Assembly (NCBI GenBank): GCA_934271235.1
Contig: CAKQQT010000001.1
Location: 62,001-126,000, forward strand
Source: an uncultured Clostridia bacterium
Lineage (GTDB): Bacteria; Bacillota; Clostridia; Peptostreptococcales; Anaerovoracaceae
Direction of reading: 5' to 3'
DNA length: 64,000 nucleotides
Part shown: positions 38,629 through 47,599 of the stretch, one piece after another
How the letters are laid out: each line of letters starts with the position of its first letter
Position numbering within the stretch: the first letter of the stretch is position 1
Position numbers and translations under genes: made by a program
Notes under the pieces: model-generated
Database searches by the model: none
What the model was told of the DNA's origin: nothing
The model's input: only the letters and a program-made list of their open reading frames with translations

Positions 38629-39471
38629 ATGCAGAAAACAGGAAAAGTAAATCTTCCGGAAGGAAAGAAAATTGCGGTTAATTTTAGTTTTGACTTTGAC
38701 TCTTCCTCTGTATGGATGGAATCTTTTAAAAAAGAATCAGAAGTATACATGTCCAGAGGCGAATATGGAGCAGTCGTAGGTGTTCCGCGCATTTTGGACT
38801 TACTCGATAAATTTAATTTTAAGGCGACATTCTTCATTCCGGGGCATACGATAGATACATACCCGGAAATCTGCAAAGAAATCGTTGCCAGAGGGCATGA
38901 GGTTGGACATCACGGCTATGTGCATGAAGACCCGACATTCCTTTCGTGGGAAGAGGAAGAAGCAATCATCATCAAAGGACTTGAAGCATTAAAACGCATT
39001 GGTGTTACACCTGTCGGATACAGATCCCCGGGATTTGATTTCAGTCCGAATACCATCGCGATATTAGAAAAATACGGCATCAAATATGACAGCAGTCTGA
39101 TGGGAAATGATTTTTATCCATATCATCCGACACCTTGCACGGTTCATTATGACAGAGGAAACGAGTTCGGCGAGCCTGCAAAACTTGTTGAGATTCCTTG
39201 CTCCTGGTATATGGATGATTTCCCTCACTCTGAATTCATTATGACGAGGACCGGAATGAAGCCACAGAGCCAGATTTCTGAGATTTGGACCGGGACCTTT
39301 GACTATGGCGTAAAACATGTGGAAAATGGTTTACTTGCTGTTTGCATGCACCCGCAAGTGATCGGACGTCCGCATAACATCACCATGTTGGAAGCGTTTA
39401 TGCAGCATGTCGTTGACTGTGGTGCTTGGGTGGCTCCGTTCAAGGACATTTATGACAGAATAGTATTTTAA
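38629..39471 (+). CDS. polysaccharide-deacetylase-fold hydrolase (CE4, HpPgdA/PuuE-like)
   Basis: This 280-residue CE4-fold protein has VNFSFDFDS with the metal Asp, then FKATFFIPGHT and HEVGHHGYVHEDP with the HxxxH metal pair, and YRSPGFDFSP. It has no signal peptide. Among CE4 members, intracellular forms of this type include allantoinase PuuE and cyclic imide hydrolases. Next to an amidohydrolase and an aminopeptidase it is more likely to open a cyclic amide than to modify a polysaccharide, which is inferred. Confidence 0.82.
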   Translation: MQKTGKVNLPEGKKIAVNFSFDFDSSSVWMESFKKESEVYMSRGEYGAVVGVPRILDLLDKFNFKATFFIPGHTIDTYPEICKEIVARGHEVGHHGYVHEDPTFLSWEEEEAIIIKGLEALKRIGVTPVGYRSPGFDFSPNTIAILEKYGIKYDSSLMGNDFYPYHPTPCTVHYDRGNEFGEPAKLVEIPCSWYMDDFPHSEFIMTRTGMKPQSQISEIWTGTFDYGVKHVENGLLAVCMHPQVIGRPHNITMLEAFMQHVVDCGAWVAPFKDIYDRIVF

Positions 39472-39481
39472 TAGGAAGCGG

Positions 39482-39507
39482 GGAGAGGAAATCGTGATTT
39501 CCTCTCC
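39482..39507 (+). terminator. 12-bp hairpin between deacetylase-fold and amidohydrolase genes
   Basis: GGAGAGGAAATC pairs perfectly with GATTTCCTCTCC over a 2-base gap. No T-run follows. It probably acts as an attenuator, RNA-processing or stability element inside the operon. Confidence 0.6.
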
Positions 39508-39529
39508 TCGAATATATAGGAGGGAAATC

Positions 39530-41128
39530 TTGGACAAACTGCTTTATAACGGAAACATTTATTCCATTGACTCAGAAAATCGAAAATATACAGCGCTGGG
39601 CATCGAAGATGGGAAAATAACTTTTTTAGGTAATGATCAAGAAGCGCTTCAGCTTCCGTGTGAAGAAAAAATCGATCTGAACGGCAAAACGCTGCTTCCC
39701 GGATTGATTGATTCACACTTACATATGCTGAACTATGCCTTTGTCAACACATCCTATCCAATGTTTGCCGCTGATTCTATAGATGGCATTATCGAAGAAG
39801 GGAAAAAGATCATAGCAGAGAAGAAGTTTTGCGGGGAATCGGATTGGCTTTACGGGCGCGGATGGAATGAGTTGAACTTTAAAGGAGAAAAGAGGATTTT
39901 GGATCGTTTTGATTTAGACAAAATCTCAACGACGGTTCCAATTTTGTTCATTCGCGTGTGCGGACATTTGGCTGCAGTCAACACAAAAGCATTACAGCTC
40001 ATTTCGTCTCTGGAGAAAACAAAAGAATATATCCACCAGATTGATATGGAGAGGGGTATTTTAACCGAAGCCTCTGTAAAGTTATGTTATGACGTTATGA
40101 CGGTTCCTTCCGTGGAGCAGCTAAAGGAAATGATTACCTTTGCGCAAAAGGAATTCAATAAAGCCGGGATCACGAGTGTTCACAGTGATAATTTTTTATC
40201 TTTACCGGGTAGACCAAGCGAACGTATTATTACAGCATACAAGCAGCTTGCAGAAGAAGAAAAGCTGACGGTTAAGGTATATGAAGAAGCATCTTTCACA
40301 TCATTTGAAGATATGAAAGCCTTTATTGATCGGGGATATCGAACAGGGCAAGGATCAGATTACTATAAGATAGGACCGATCAAACTATATCAGGACGGTT
40401 CTCTTGGTGCGAAAACAGCGTTGATGAATCATCCTTATCTTGGAGAGGACAATTGTGGCATTGCGGTTCATGATGCGGCAGACTTGCAGCGCTGTGTAGA
40501 TTATGCATACTCCCATGATATGCAGATTTTGATTCATGCAATCGGCGATAAAGCTGCAGATATGGTTTGCACTGCTTATGAAAACACAATAGAAAAATTC
40601 GGGAAAAAGGAAAAACGCCTTGCGATTAATCATTTACAGATCGTGAGCGACGATCTGTTCGATCGAATGAAGGCAAATGACATTTTGGCATTCATTCAGC
40701 CGATCTTTGTTGCAAGCGATAAAAAAATCATAGCGTCGCTTGTCGGCGAGGAGGTCGCACAGCGCTCCTACCTTTGGAAAACGATGCTGAAAAAAGGACT
40801 GATCTGCTGCGGAGGGTCGGACGCGCCGGTAGAAAGGTTCGATGTTTTAGAGAATATTCAAGTAGCGGTCACGCGTGACGCGCTTCATGAAAAAACCGAG
40901 GGTTGGCATCCGCAGGAAAAGCTTTCTGTACTGGAAGCGCTTCGGATGTTTACCATTTCCAATGCGTACGCAAGCTTTGATGAACAGAATAAAGGAAGCT
41001 TGGAAATCGGGAAAGCAGCGGATCTTGTTCTGCTGTCAAATGATCCGTTTACAACAGACGCACACAGTATCGCGCAGATACAGGTTCTAAAAACATATGT
41101 TGACGGAAAAGAAGTATATAGTGCTTGA
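39530..41128 (+). CDS. YtcJ-like metal-dependent amidohydrolase
   Basis: The TTG at 39530 follows AGGAGGG and gives 532 residues. An upstream ATG at 39494 lies within the hairpin and is unlikely. LLPGLIDSHLHML holds the metal His pair, with IHAIGDKA and GGSDAPVERFD as further active-site motifs, and the C-terminus is the usual ADLVLLSNDPF. YtcJ-like enzymes hydrolyse N-substituted amides; exact substrates are rarely known. Confidence 0.85.
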   Translation: MDKLLYNGNIYSIDSENRKYTALGIEDGKITFLGNDQEALQLPCEEKIDLNGKTLLPGLIDSHLHMLNYAFVNTSYPMFAADSIDGIIEEGKKIIAEKKFCGESDWLYGRGWNELNFKGEKRILDRFDLDKISTTVPILFIRVCGHLAAVNTKALQLISSLEKTKEYIHQIDMERGILTEASVKLCYDVMTVPSVEQLKEMITFAQKEFNKAGITSVHSDNFLSLPGRPSERIITAYKQLAEEEKLTVKVYEEASFTSFEDMKAFIDRGYRTGQGSDYYKIGPIKLYQDGSLGAKTALMNHPYLGEDNCGIAVHDAADLQRCVDYAYSHDMQILIHAIGDKAADMVCTAYENTIEKFGKKEKRLAINHLQIVSDDLFDRMKANDILAFIQPIFVASDKKIIASLVGEEVAQRSYLWKTMLKKGLICCGGSDAPVERFDVLENIQVAVTRDALHEKTEGWHPQEKLSVLEALRMFTISNAYASFDEQNKGSLEIGKAADLVLLSNDPFTTDAHSIAQIQVLKTYVDGKEVYSA

Positions 41129-41146
41129 ATTAGATAAAGCTCAGCG

Positions 41147-41170
41147 AGGGATGGCATATCTGCCATCCCT
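41147..41170 (+). terminator. hairpin after the amidohydrolase gene
   Basis: AGGGATGGCA, loop TATC, TGCCATCCCT form a perfect 10-bp stem followed by TTGCAAGG. The weak T-run leaves the downstream peptidase gene reachable by read-through. Confidence 0.6.
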
Positions 41171-41256
41171 TTGCAAGGGGAAATGCCGCAGCATGGATTG
41201 TTGATGATGAAATGCTGCATCTAACGTGGAGTGAGTACGCAAACAGGAGGAGATGA

Positions 41257-42285
41257 ATGGGATTAAGTCAATCATGTGAGATAAAACTGAAAAACAAGTT
41301 TCAAAGAGGAAACCGGAATTTGATCACAGACATTCCCGGCGTTCGTGTCGGACAGGTAACTTTACAAAACGCAGAAAAAGCGGTTCATACCGGCGTAACT
41401 GTGATATTGCCGCATGGAGGAAACCTTTTTAAAGAAAAAGTTCCCGCAGGGGTGTCCATTATCAATGGATTTGGGAAAAGTGCCGGTTTGATACAAGTGC
41501 AGGAGCTTGAAACAATTGAAACGCCGATTGTGATGACAAATACTTTTGGTGTCGGGACAGCATTAAACGCGCTGACTAAGTACATGTTGGAAGAAAATGA
41601 AGATATCGGCGTCCATACAGGCACTGTGAATTGCCTTGTGACCGAATGCAATGATGGAATGTTGAACGATATCCGGGGCATGCATCTGAAAGAAGAGCAT
41701 GTAAGAGAGGCTATCCAAAACGCAGACGATACCTTTGAAGAAGGCGGTGTCGGTGCGGGAACGGGTATGGTGTGTATGGGGCTGAAAGGTGGAATTGGTT
41801 CTGCCTCACGCGTCGTTCCGCTTGACGGGAATGATTATACGATTGGTGCAATTGTGCTGTCTAATTTTGGCGTTGCCGGAAACCTGAGGATAGGTGGAAT
41901 GCAGCTTTCTGCCCCGGAGCAAAAAGCTGAAAAAGAGGAACGGGGATCGATTATCATTGTAATCGGAACAAACATTCCGGCTAACGGGCATCAGCTTGCC
42001 CGTATTGCCAAACGTGCTGCAGCAAGTCTCGGGAGAGTCGGATCATATCTTGGAAACGGAAGCGGTGACATTGCCATTGCTTTCTCAAACGCACATCCTA
42101 TCCCGCATTACAGCGAAACGAAAATAATTTCGCTGCAGCAGCTGCATGACGGGGCCTTGGATCTGATGTTTGAAGCAACGACGGAAGTGGTTGAAGAGGC
42201 AATTATCAGCTCTTTATACCATGCAGAGACTACGACAGGTATCCGGGGAAAAAAAGTATTCAGTTTGAGAGAAGTCATGAGGTAA
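41257..42285 (+). CDS. P1-family peptidase (DmpA/BapA-like beta-aminopeptidase)
   Basis: This 342-residue protein has ITDIPGVRVGQVTL at the start, LVTECNDG in the middle and GNGSGDIAIAFSNAHPIPH near the end. Its likely self-processing site and nucleophile lie at the GS of that last motif. P1 members remove N-terminal or beta-amino acids from peptides and small amides (family knowledge). AGGAGGAG precedes the ATG. It closes the sigma-54 cluster before a strong terminator. Confidence 0.88.
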   Translation: MGLSQSCEIKLKNKFQRGNRNLITDIPGVRVGQVTLQNAEKAVHTGVTVILPHGGNLFKEKVPAGVSIINGFGKSAGLIQVQELETIETPIVMTNTFGVGTALNALTKYMLEENEDIGVHTGTVNCLVTECNDGMLNDIRGMHLKEEHVREAIQNADDTFEEGGVGAGTGMVCMGLKGGIGSASRVVPLDGNDYTIGAIVLSNFGVAGNLRIGGMQLSAPEQKAEKEERGSIIIVIGTNIPANGHQLARIAKRAAASLGRVGSYLGNGSGDIAIAFSNAHPIPHYSETKIISLQQLHDGALDLMFEATTEVVEEAIISSLYHAETTTGIRGKKVFSLREVMR

Positions 42286-42302
42286 ATATAGACAGCTTCG
42301 CG

Positions 42303-42349
42303 AAAAAGCCCTCCGGTGCACAAAGAGTTGTGCTGCCGGGGGGCTTTTT
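42303..42349. terminator. terminator closing the sigma-54 cluster
   Basis: AAAAAGCCC, CCGG and GCAC pair with GTGC, CCGG and GGGCTTTTT around small bulges. An A-run on one side and a T-run on the other let it serve the peptidase gene and the convergent PPDK gene. Confidence 0.85.
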
Positions 42350-42388
42350 CATGGAGTATATTATATTGGTACGGCGCAACTGCAGGAT

Positions 42389-45037
42389 CTATTCCTTCTC
42401 ACATTTCTCTTTCAGATCTGCAATTGCTGCTTGTGCCGCTGCCAGTCTCGCGATCGGTACGCGGAACGGTGAGCAGGACACATAGTCCAAACCGATTTTA
42501 TGGCAAAATTCTACCGAGGACGGGTCGCCGCCATGCTCGCCGCATACACCAGTGTGCAGCGAAGGATTCGCTTCTTTACCGAGGCGCAATGCTGTCTGCA
42601 TCAGGAAACCGATCCCCTTTTGGTCCAGTTTTGCGAACGGATCATTTTCAAAAATCTTGTTTTCATAATAAGCATCAAGGAACTTGCCCGCATCGTCCCG
42701 GGAGAACCCATAGGACATCTGCGTCAGATCGTTGGTGCCGAAGCTGAAGAAGTCCGCGATCTTTGCGATTTCATCCGCCACTGTGCAGGCACGCGGCGTT
42801 TCGATCATCGTTCCCACTTTGTACTTGAGCTCTGTGCCGGAGGCGCTGATCTCTGCGTCCGCAGTCTCGACTACGATCTTTTTGACAAATGCCAGCTCTT
42901 TGGCGTCTGCCGTCAGCGGAATCATGATCTCCGGAACGATCGTCCAGTCAGGGTGCAGCTTCTGTACGTTGAGCGCCGCACGGATGACTGCGCGCGTCTG
43001 CATACGCGGGATCTCCGGATAAGTGATGGCAAGCCGCAGACCGCGGTGTCCGAGCATCGGATTAAACTCATGCAGCGAGGCGATGATCTGTTTGATCTGT
43101 GCGATTGTTTTGCCTTGCGCATCCGCCAGTCTGCGGATATCCTCCTCTTCGGTCGGCAGGAACTCATGCAGCGGCGGGTCAAGGAAGCGGATGTTGACCG
43201 GATTTCCTTCCATCGCTGCAAAGAGCGCTTCAAAGTCTCCCTGCTGATACGGGAGTATCTTATCTAAAGCAGCTTCGCGTTCTGCTGCGGTATCGGCGCA
43301 GATCATTTCGCGGAAAGCCGCGATGCGGTCTTCCTCAAAGAACATATGCTCTGTGCGGCAAAGACCGATGCCCTCCGCACCCAGCTCCCGGGCCTTTTTG
43401 GCATCTGTCGGGGTATCCGCGTTCGTCCGAACCTTTAATCTGCGGTATTTGTCCGCCCATGCCATGATCCTGCTGAATTCACCGGCAATGACAGCGTCTG
43501 CGGTCGGCAGAAGCCCTTCGTAGATCTTTCCGGTCGAACCGTCGATGGAGATTTCAGAGCCTTCGGTAAAGACCTTCCCGCCGAGCGTGAAGCGTTTATT
43601 TGCTTCGTCCATCTGTATCTCACCGCAGCCGGACACGCAGCAGGTACCCATACCTCTGGCGACAACCGCCGCATGGGAGGTCATGCCGCCGCGCACAGTC
43701 AGAATGCCTTGTGCGGCTTTCATGCCGGTGATATCCTCCGGAGATGTTTCCAGACGGACCAGCACGACCTTTTCACCTTTTTCGGCATATGCGACTGCAT
43801 CCGCCGCGTCGAAAACGACCTTGCCGCAGGCCGCGCCCGGGGAGGCGCCAAGTCCTTTTCCAATCGGCACCGCAGCCTGCAGCGCTTTTTCGTCAAATTG
43901 CGGATGCAGGAGGGTGTCCAGATTCCGCGGGTCGATCATAGCGACAGCTTCCTGCTCAGTGCGCATGCCTTCGTCCACCAGATCGCAGGCAATCTTCAGC
44001 GCGGCTTTGGCGGTTCGCTTGCCGTTTCTGGTCTGCAGCATGAAAAGCTTGCGGTCCTGGATCGTAAATTCCATGTCCTGCATATCGCGGTAATGCTTTT
44101 CCAGAATATCGCAGACTTTTTGGAACTGCGCGAACACCTCCGGCATGACCTCGGCAAGGGCCGCGATCGGCTGCGGGGTACGCACGCCGGCAACGACATC
44201 TTCGCCCTGCGCGTTCAGGAGGAATTCTCCCATCAGCTTCTTTTCGCCGGTCGCCGGATCGCGGGTAAAGGCGACCCCGGTGCCGGATGCGTCGGACCAG
44301 TTGCCGAACGCCATTTCCTGTACGTTGACCGCGGTGCCCCAGGAGTACGGAATATCGTTGTCCCGGCGATAAACATTCGCGCGGGGATTATCCCAGGAAC
44401 GAAAGACGGCTTTGATCGCGCCCATCAGCTGTTCCTTCGGATCCTCCGGGAAGTCCGCACCGATTTTTTCTTTGTATTCTGCCTTGAACTGTTCGGCAAG
44501 CTCTTTGAGGTCGGCAGCGGTAAGTTCGACGTCCTGCGTGACGCCGCGCGCCGCTTTCATGCGATCGATCAATTCCTCGAAATATTTCTTGCCGACTTCC
44601 ATGACAACGTCTGCGTACATCTGGATGAAGCGGCGATAACAGTCGCGCGCCCATCTTTCGTTTCCGGTCTTTGCTGCGATAATCTCCACGACTTCTTCAT
44701 TCAATCCGAGGTTCAGGATCGTATCCATCATGCCGGGCATGGAGGCTCTGGCGCCGGACCGTACGGAGACAAGCAGCGGATTTTGTTTATCACCGAACTT
44801 TTTGCCTGTGATCTTCTCCATTTCAAGGACTGCGGCATCGATCTGTGCCTGGATATCCGCGTTGATCTGCCGGTCGTCATCGTAATATCGCGTGCAGGCT
44901 TCGGTTGTGATGGTAAAGCCCTGCGGGACCGGAAGACCCAGCTTGGTCATTTCCGCGAGGTTTGCGCCCTTGCCGCCGAGCAGGTTACGCATGCTTGCGT
45001 CACCTTCTGAAAACAGATAGACATATTTGTGGGTCAT
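42389..45037 (-). CDS. ppdK: pyruvate, phosphate dikinase
   Basis: This 882-residue enzyme interconverts pyruvate, ATP and phosphate with PEP, AMP and pyrophosphate. The N-terminal ATP-grasp domain opens LLGGKGANLAEM, the swivelling phosphohistidine loop is GGMTSHAAVVARGMGTCCVSG and the PEP domain ends with VCGEHGGDPSS carrying the catalytic Cys. Length is normal. The ATG at 45037 follows GGAGG. A longer upstream reading runs into the aminotransferase gene and is rejected. It is the last gene of the racemase-aminotransferase-PPDK operon. Confidence 0.96.
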   Translation of the reverse strand: MTHKYVYLFSEGDASMRNLLGGKGANLAEMTKLGLPVPQGFTITTEACTRYYDDDRQINADIQAQIDAAVLEMEKITGKKFGDKQNPLLVSVRSGARASMPGMMDTILNLGLNEEVVEIIAAKTGNERWARDCYRRFIQMYADVVMEVGKKYFEELIDRMKAARGVTQDVELTAADLKELAEQFKAEYKEKIGADFPEDPKEQLMGAIKAVFRSWDNPRANVYRRDNDIPYSWGTAVNVQEMAFGNWSDASGTGVAFTRDPATGEKKLMGEFLLNAQGEDVVAGVRTPQPIAALAEVMPEVFAQFQKVCDILEKHYRDMQDMEFTIQDRKLFMLQTRNGKRTAKAALKIACDLVDEGMRTEQEAVAMIDPRNLDTLLHPQFDEKALQAAVPIGKGLGASPGAACGKVVFDAADAVAYAEKGEKVVLVRLETSPEDITGMKAAQGILTVRGGMTSHAAVVARGMGTCCVSGCGEIQMDEANKRFTLGGKVFTEGSEISIDGSTGKIYEGLLPTADAVIAGEFSRIMAWADKYRRLKVRTNADTPTDAKKARELGAEGIGLCRTEHMFFEEDRIAAFREMICADTAAEREAALDKILPYQQGDFEALFAAMEGNPVNIRFLDPPLHEFLPTEEEDIRRLADAQGKTIAQIKQIIASLHEFNPMLGHRGLRLAITYPEIPRMQTRAVIRAALNVQKLHPDWTIVPEIMIPLTADAKELAFVKKIVVETADAEISASGTELKYKVGTMIETPRACTVADEIAKIADFFSFGTNDLTQMSYGFSRDDAGKFLDAYYENKIFENDPFAKLDQKGIGFLMQTALRLGKEANPSLHTGVCGEHGGDPSSVEFCHKIGLDYVSCSPFRVPIARLAAAQAAIADLKEKCEKE

Positions 45038-45075
45038 AGTTTTTCCTCCGTTTCTGATAAAAATGTGATTGCTTC

Positions 45076-46311
45076 TTATTTGCCGTTTACAGACTCGATG
45101 GCCTGCTGCAGTCTGCCCGGGATCGCGCGGCATTCTTCGACCATATTGGAGGCAACGGATACGCGGATGCCAGGTCCGAGCGGGATCGCGAATACATTGA
45201 GCGCCTGCAGTGCTTTGCCGACCTCTTCCGCATTTTCGCATGGAACGGTGATGAAAAAGCCGGAATCATATGGGCAGCATTTGAGCCCGATTTTGTCCGC
45301 TTCTTCCATGAAGGCACGTCCGCGTTCCTGCAAGATCTGCATGTACTGGTTGCGCTCATCCGTGACCTTGGCTAAAAGTGCGTCATCCGCGAAGATCTTG
45401 CTGATGACTGCCATAGCAGAATGATTGCCGTTTGACCAGGAGGCGCGGCTGGCAACGGACGCGGCATCCCGAAACTCCTTGGCAAGCTCCGCAGTCGGAG
45501 CCATGCACAGCAGTGCACCGCAGCGCATGCCGTACATGGTGAAGCCCTTGGATGCACTGAAAGCAATCAGCGGCAGGATGTGGTGCGGCAGTCCGCTCAG
45601 CTTTTTGAGAAAAGCACGATATGCATGCGCTTCTCCCGCAAAGTCCAGATAGGCAATATCTACCACACAGATGATATTTTTGTTTGGAAAACTTTTGAAA
45701 ATATCGATTACCTTATCCCAGTCCTCCAAGGTGAATGTATAGCCGGTCGGGTTGTGCGCAGGGGTATTGATGATAACGACCGCCTGATCTTGTACCGCGA
45801 GGATTTCACGCAGCGACTTGCGGAAGGAAGCATCATTAAAATGATAATCTTCATCAAACAGGGTGTAAGTCTTGACTTCCCGTCCGAGTTCCGCAGCGAT
45901 CACGTTGTACGGTGCCCAATGCCAGTCCGCGGTGAGGATCTTGTCTCCCGGGCTGCTGTAGCAGGAGATCGCGTTGCGCAGTGCGCCGGTACCGCCCGGT
46001 GCGTAGCAGGTTTCGATAAAGAGCTCCTGCGGGACTTCATCCAAAAAAACTGCCTTGGTTACGGCTTCCTTGTATTCCGGGATACCGATGATCGGTGCAT
46101 AAGCCGCGAATTCTTCCGGGCGCAGTTCATGCAGCGCTTCCATAACAGAGGAAAGAACGACCAGCTTGCCGTTGTCATCCAACAGAACGCCAAGGGTAGA
46201 GTTGATTACGTTTTCTTTGCCGATCTCGGCAATGCGTGCTTTGGCCAGCGCGCTGACGCCGAATAATTTATCCGGTTTTCCGATTGTGTTTCTTCCGTTG
46301 ATACGAATCAT
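45076..46311 (-). CDS. class I/II PLP aminotransferase (aspartate-aminotransferase-like)
   Basis: This 411-residue fold-type I aminotransferase has TPAHNPTGYTF, the PLP Lys in FSASKGFTMYGMRCG and GPGIRVSVAS near the end. Exact amino acid use cannot be read off. A neighbouring Asp/Glu racemase upstream and PPDK downstream suggest aspartate or a similar amino acid. Its ATG overlaps the racemase stop codon (ATGA), so the two are coupled. Confidence 0.85.
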   Translation of the reverse strand: MIRINGRNTIGKPDKLFGVSALAKARIAEIGKENVINSTLGVLLDDNGKLVVLSSVMEALHELRPEEFAAYAPIIGIPEYKEAVTKAVFLDEVPQELFIETCYAPGGTGALRNAISCYSSPGDKILTADWHWAPYNVIAAELGREVKTYTLFDEDYHFNDASFRKSLREILAVQDQAVVIINTPAHNPTGYTFTLEDWDKVIDIFKSFPNKNIICVVDIAYLDFAGEAHAYRAFLKKLSGLPHHILPLIAFSASKGFTMYGMRCGALLCMAPTAELAKEFRDAASVASRASWSNGNHSAMAVISKIFADDALLAKVTDERNQYMQILQERGRAFMEEADKIGLKCCPYDSGFFITVPCENAEEVGKALQALNVFAIPLGPGIRVSVASNMVEECRAIPGRLQQAIESVNGK

Positions 46312-47045
46312 TTACTTACCTCCTTTTTCCCAAAGAATGCGAGGCAGCGGTCTGCCATGACTTCCATGGGATCCATATAAAAATCATTTAGTTGTTTATC
46401 CGCTTTGATCACAGACAGCTCTGTGCAGGCAAGAAGCGCACATTTGCAGCCCATCGCATGCAGCTTTTCATCGATAATCTGCCAGGCTGCTTCGTCGACG
46501 GGTTTCCCTGGCTTCACGCAATCATAGATTTCGTGCATGACGAGTGACTGTCCCTCTGCATCAAGGACACAAGGAATGACGTTCTCGGCAGCTAAAGCCT
46601 TTTGATAAAGCTCAGTTCTGATTGTGCCGTCTGTCGCGAGAATACCGACCTTTTCGCCGGGACAAGCGGCAGCAGCAGCTTTGGCAGTCTCCCTGATCAT
46701 GTGAATGAAAGGAATGTTTACCTGATCCGCGATCTGGTCTACGAAATAGTGCGCTGTGTTGCAGGTCACCGCGATACAGTCTGCGCCCAGCGTTTCCAGC
46801 GTCTTGGCATCAGACAGCAGTTTTTGTGCGGTTTCCCGGATACGCTGCGGATCTTTGGAGAGAATCGCAGCTGTTCGATCCGGCATGGAAGCATGACCGA
46901 GGATGATTGTATCCAGATGCTCCTGATCACAGGTTACCGGTGTTTTTTCAATGATCATTTTGTAAAAAAGTTCGGTTGCCATCGGCCCCATACCGCCGAT
47001 GACGCCGAGAATCGGGGTTTCCCAGTTCAGATCTGTTTTTTTCAT
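46308..47045 (-). CDS. aspartate/glutamate racemase family protein
   Basis: This 245-residue protein has GVIGGMGPMATELFY at the N-terminus and the two catalytic Cys regions VTCNTAHYF and LLACTELSV. That marks a PLP-independent Asp/Glu racemase. It can supply the L-isomer to the coupled aminotransferase. The ATG at 47045 follows AAAGGAG. It is divergent from the Lrp-type regulator. Confidence 0.87.
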   Translation of the reverse strand: MKKTDLNWETPILGVIGGMGPMATELFYKMIIEKTPVTCDQEHLDTIILGHASMPDRTAAILSKDPQRIRETAQKLLSDAKTLETLGADCIAVTCNTAHYFVDQIADQVNIPFIHMIRETAKAAAAACPGEKVGILATDGTIRTELYQKALAAENVIPCVLDAEGQSLVMHEIYDCVKPGKPVDEAAWQIIDEKLHAMGCKCALLACTELSVIKADKQLNDFYMDPMEVMADRCLAFFGKKEVSK

Positions 47046-47077
47046 TATATTTTCTCCTTTAAAGTCGCCTGGAACAA

Positions 47078-47106
47078 TTGATTTTTTGTCCAAAATACAC
47101 TATACT
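47078..47106 (+). promoter_or_regulatory. promoter of the Lrp-family gene
   Basis: TTGATT (47078-47083) and TATACT (47101-47106) are 17 bases apart, 39 bases before the start codon. The short intergenic space must also hold the racemase operon promoter, so the two may be controlled together. Confidence 0.6.
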
Positions 47107-47144
47107 GTTTTTGTATATTTCCAGAAAAGCATGAGGAACACACG

Positions 47145-47591
47145 ATGGAGCAACTCGATAAAATCGATCGGAAAATCATATCAATTTTAAGTAAAAATGC
47201 GCGCATTTCCTTAAGCCATCTTTCAGAGCAGGTTTATCTGACACCGCCCGCAGTTTCATCCAGAATCGAAAAGCTGGAGAAGGCGGGAATCATCACCGGA
47301 TACAAAGCCTGCATCAACTATGAAAAGATCGGACTGCCGATCACGGCCTACATTGAAGTGACCATTCCGCCGCATGTGCGGGACGAATTCTGCAAGTATG
47401 TTGAGGCAGACAAGCGTGTACTGGAATGCTATTATCTGTCCGGTGACTATTCAATGCTTCTCAAGGTCACGACACCGACAACGACGGATCTGGATGCCTT
47501 CCTCAGACTTTTGCAGAAGTTCGGCAGGACGCAGACCCACGTCGTGCTTCTCAAGATTTTCTCCAGAGATTACGATTTGGACACTATTTAG
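47145..47591 (+). CDS. Lrp/AsnC-family regulator
   Basis: This 148-residue protein has an AsnC helix-turn-helix (LDKIDRKIISILSKNARISL, then LTPPAVSSRIEKLEKAGII) and a RAM effector domain (CYYLSGDYSMLLKV). Lrp-type proteins sense amino acids. It is divergent from the racemase/aminotransferase/PPDK operon and so is its likely regulator. It converges with the decarboxylase operon, eight bases apart. Confidence 0.9.
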   Translation: MEQLDKIDRKIISILSKNARISLSHLSEQVYLTPPAVSSRIEKLEKAGIITGYKACINYEKIGLPITAYIEVTIPPHVRDEFCKYVEADKRVLECYYLSGDYSMLLKVTTPTTTDLDAFLRLLQKFGRTQTHVVLLKIFSRDYDLDTI

Positions 47592-47599
47592 CAAGCTGT

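Noticed and set aside
41151..41170. Third sigma-54 promoter before the P1 peptidase
   Set aside because: TGGCATA is present but the -12 TTGC is not at the right distance. The bases form a hairpin stem instead.
43673..45010. 445-codon open frame on the plus strand opposite ppdK
   Set aside because: It mirrors the codon pattern of a clear PPDK gene, has no ribosome site and no recognisable motifs.
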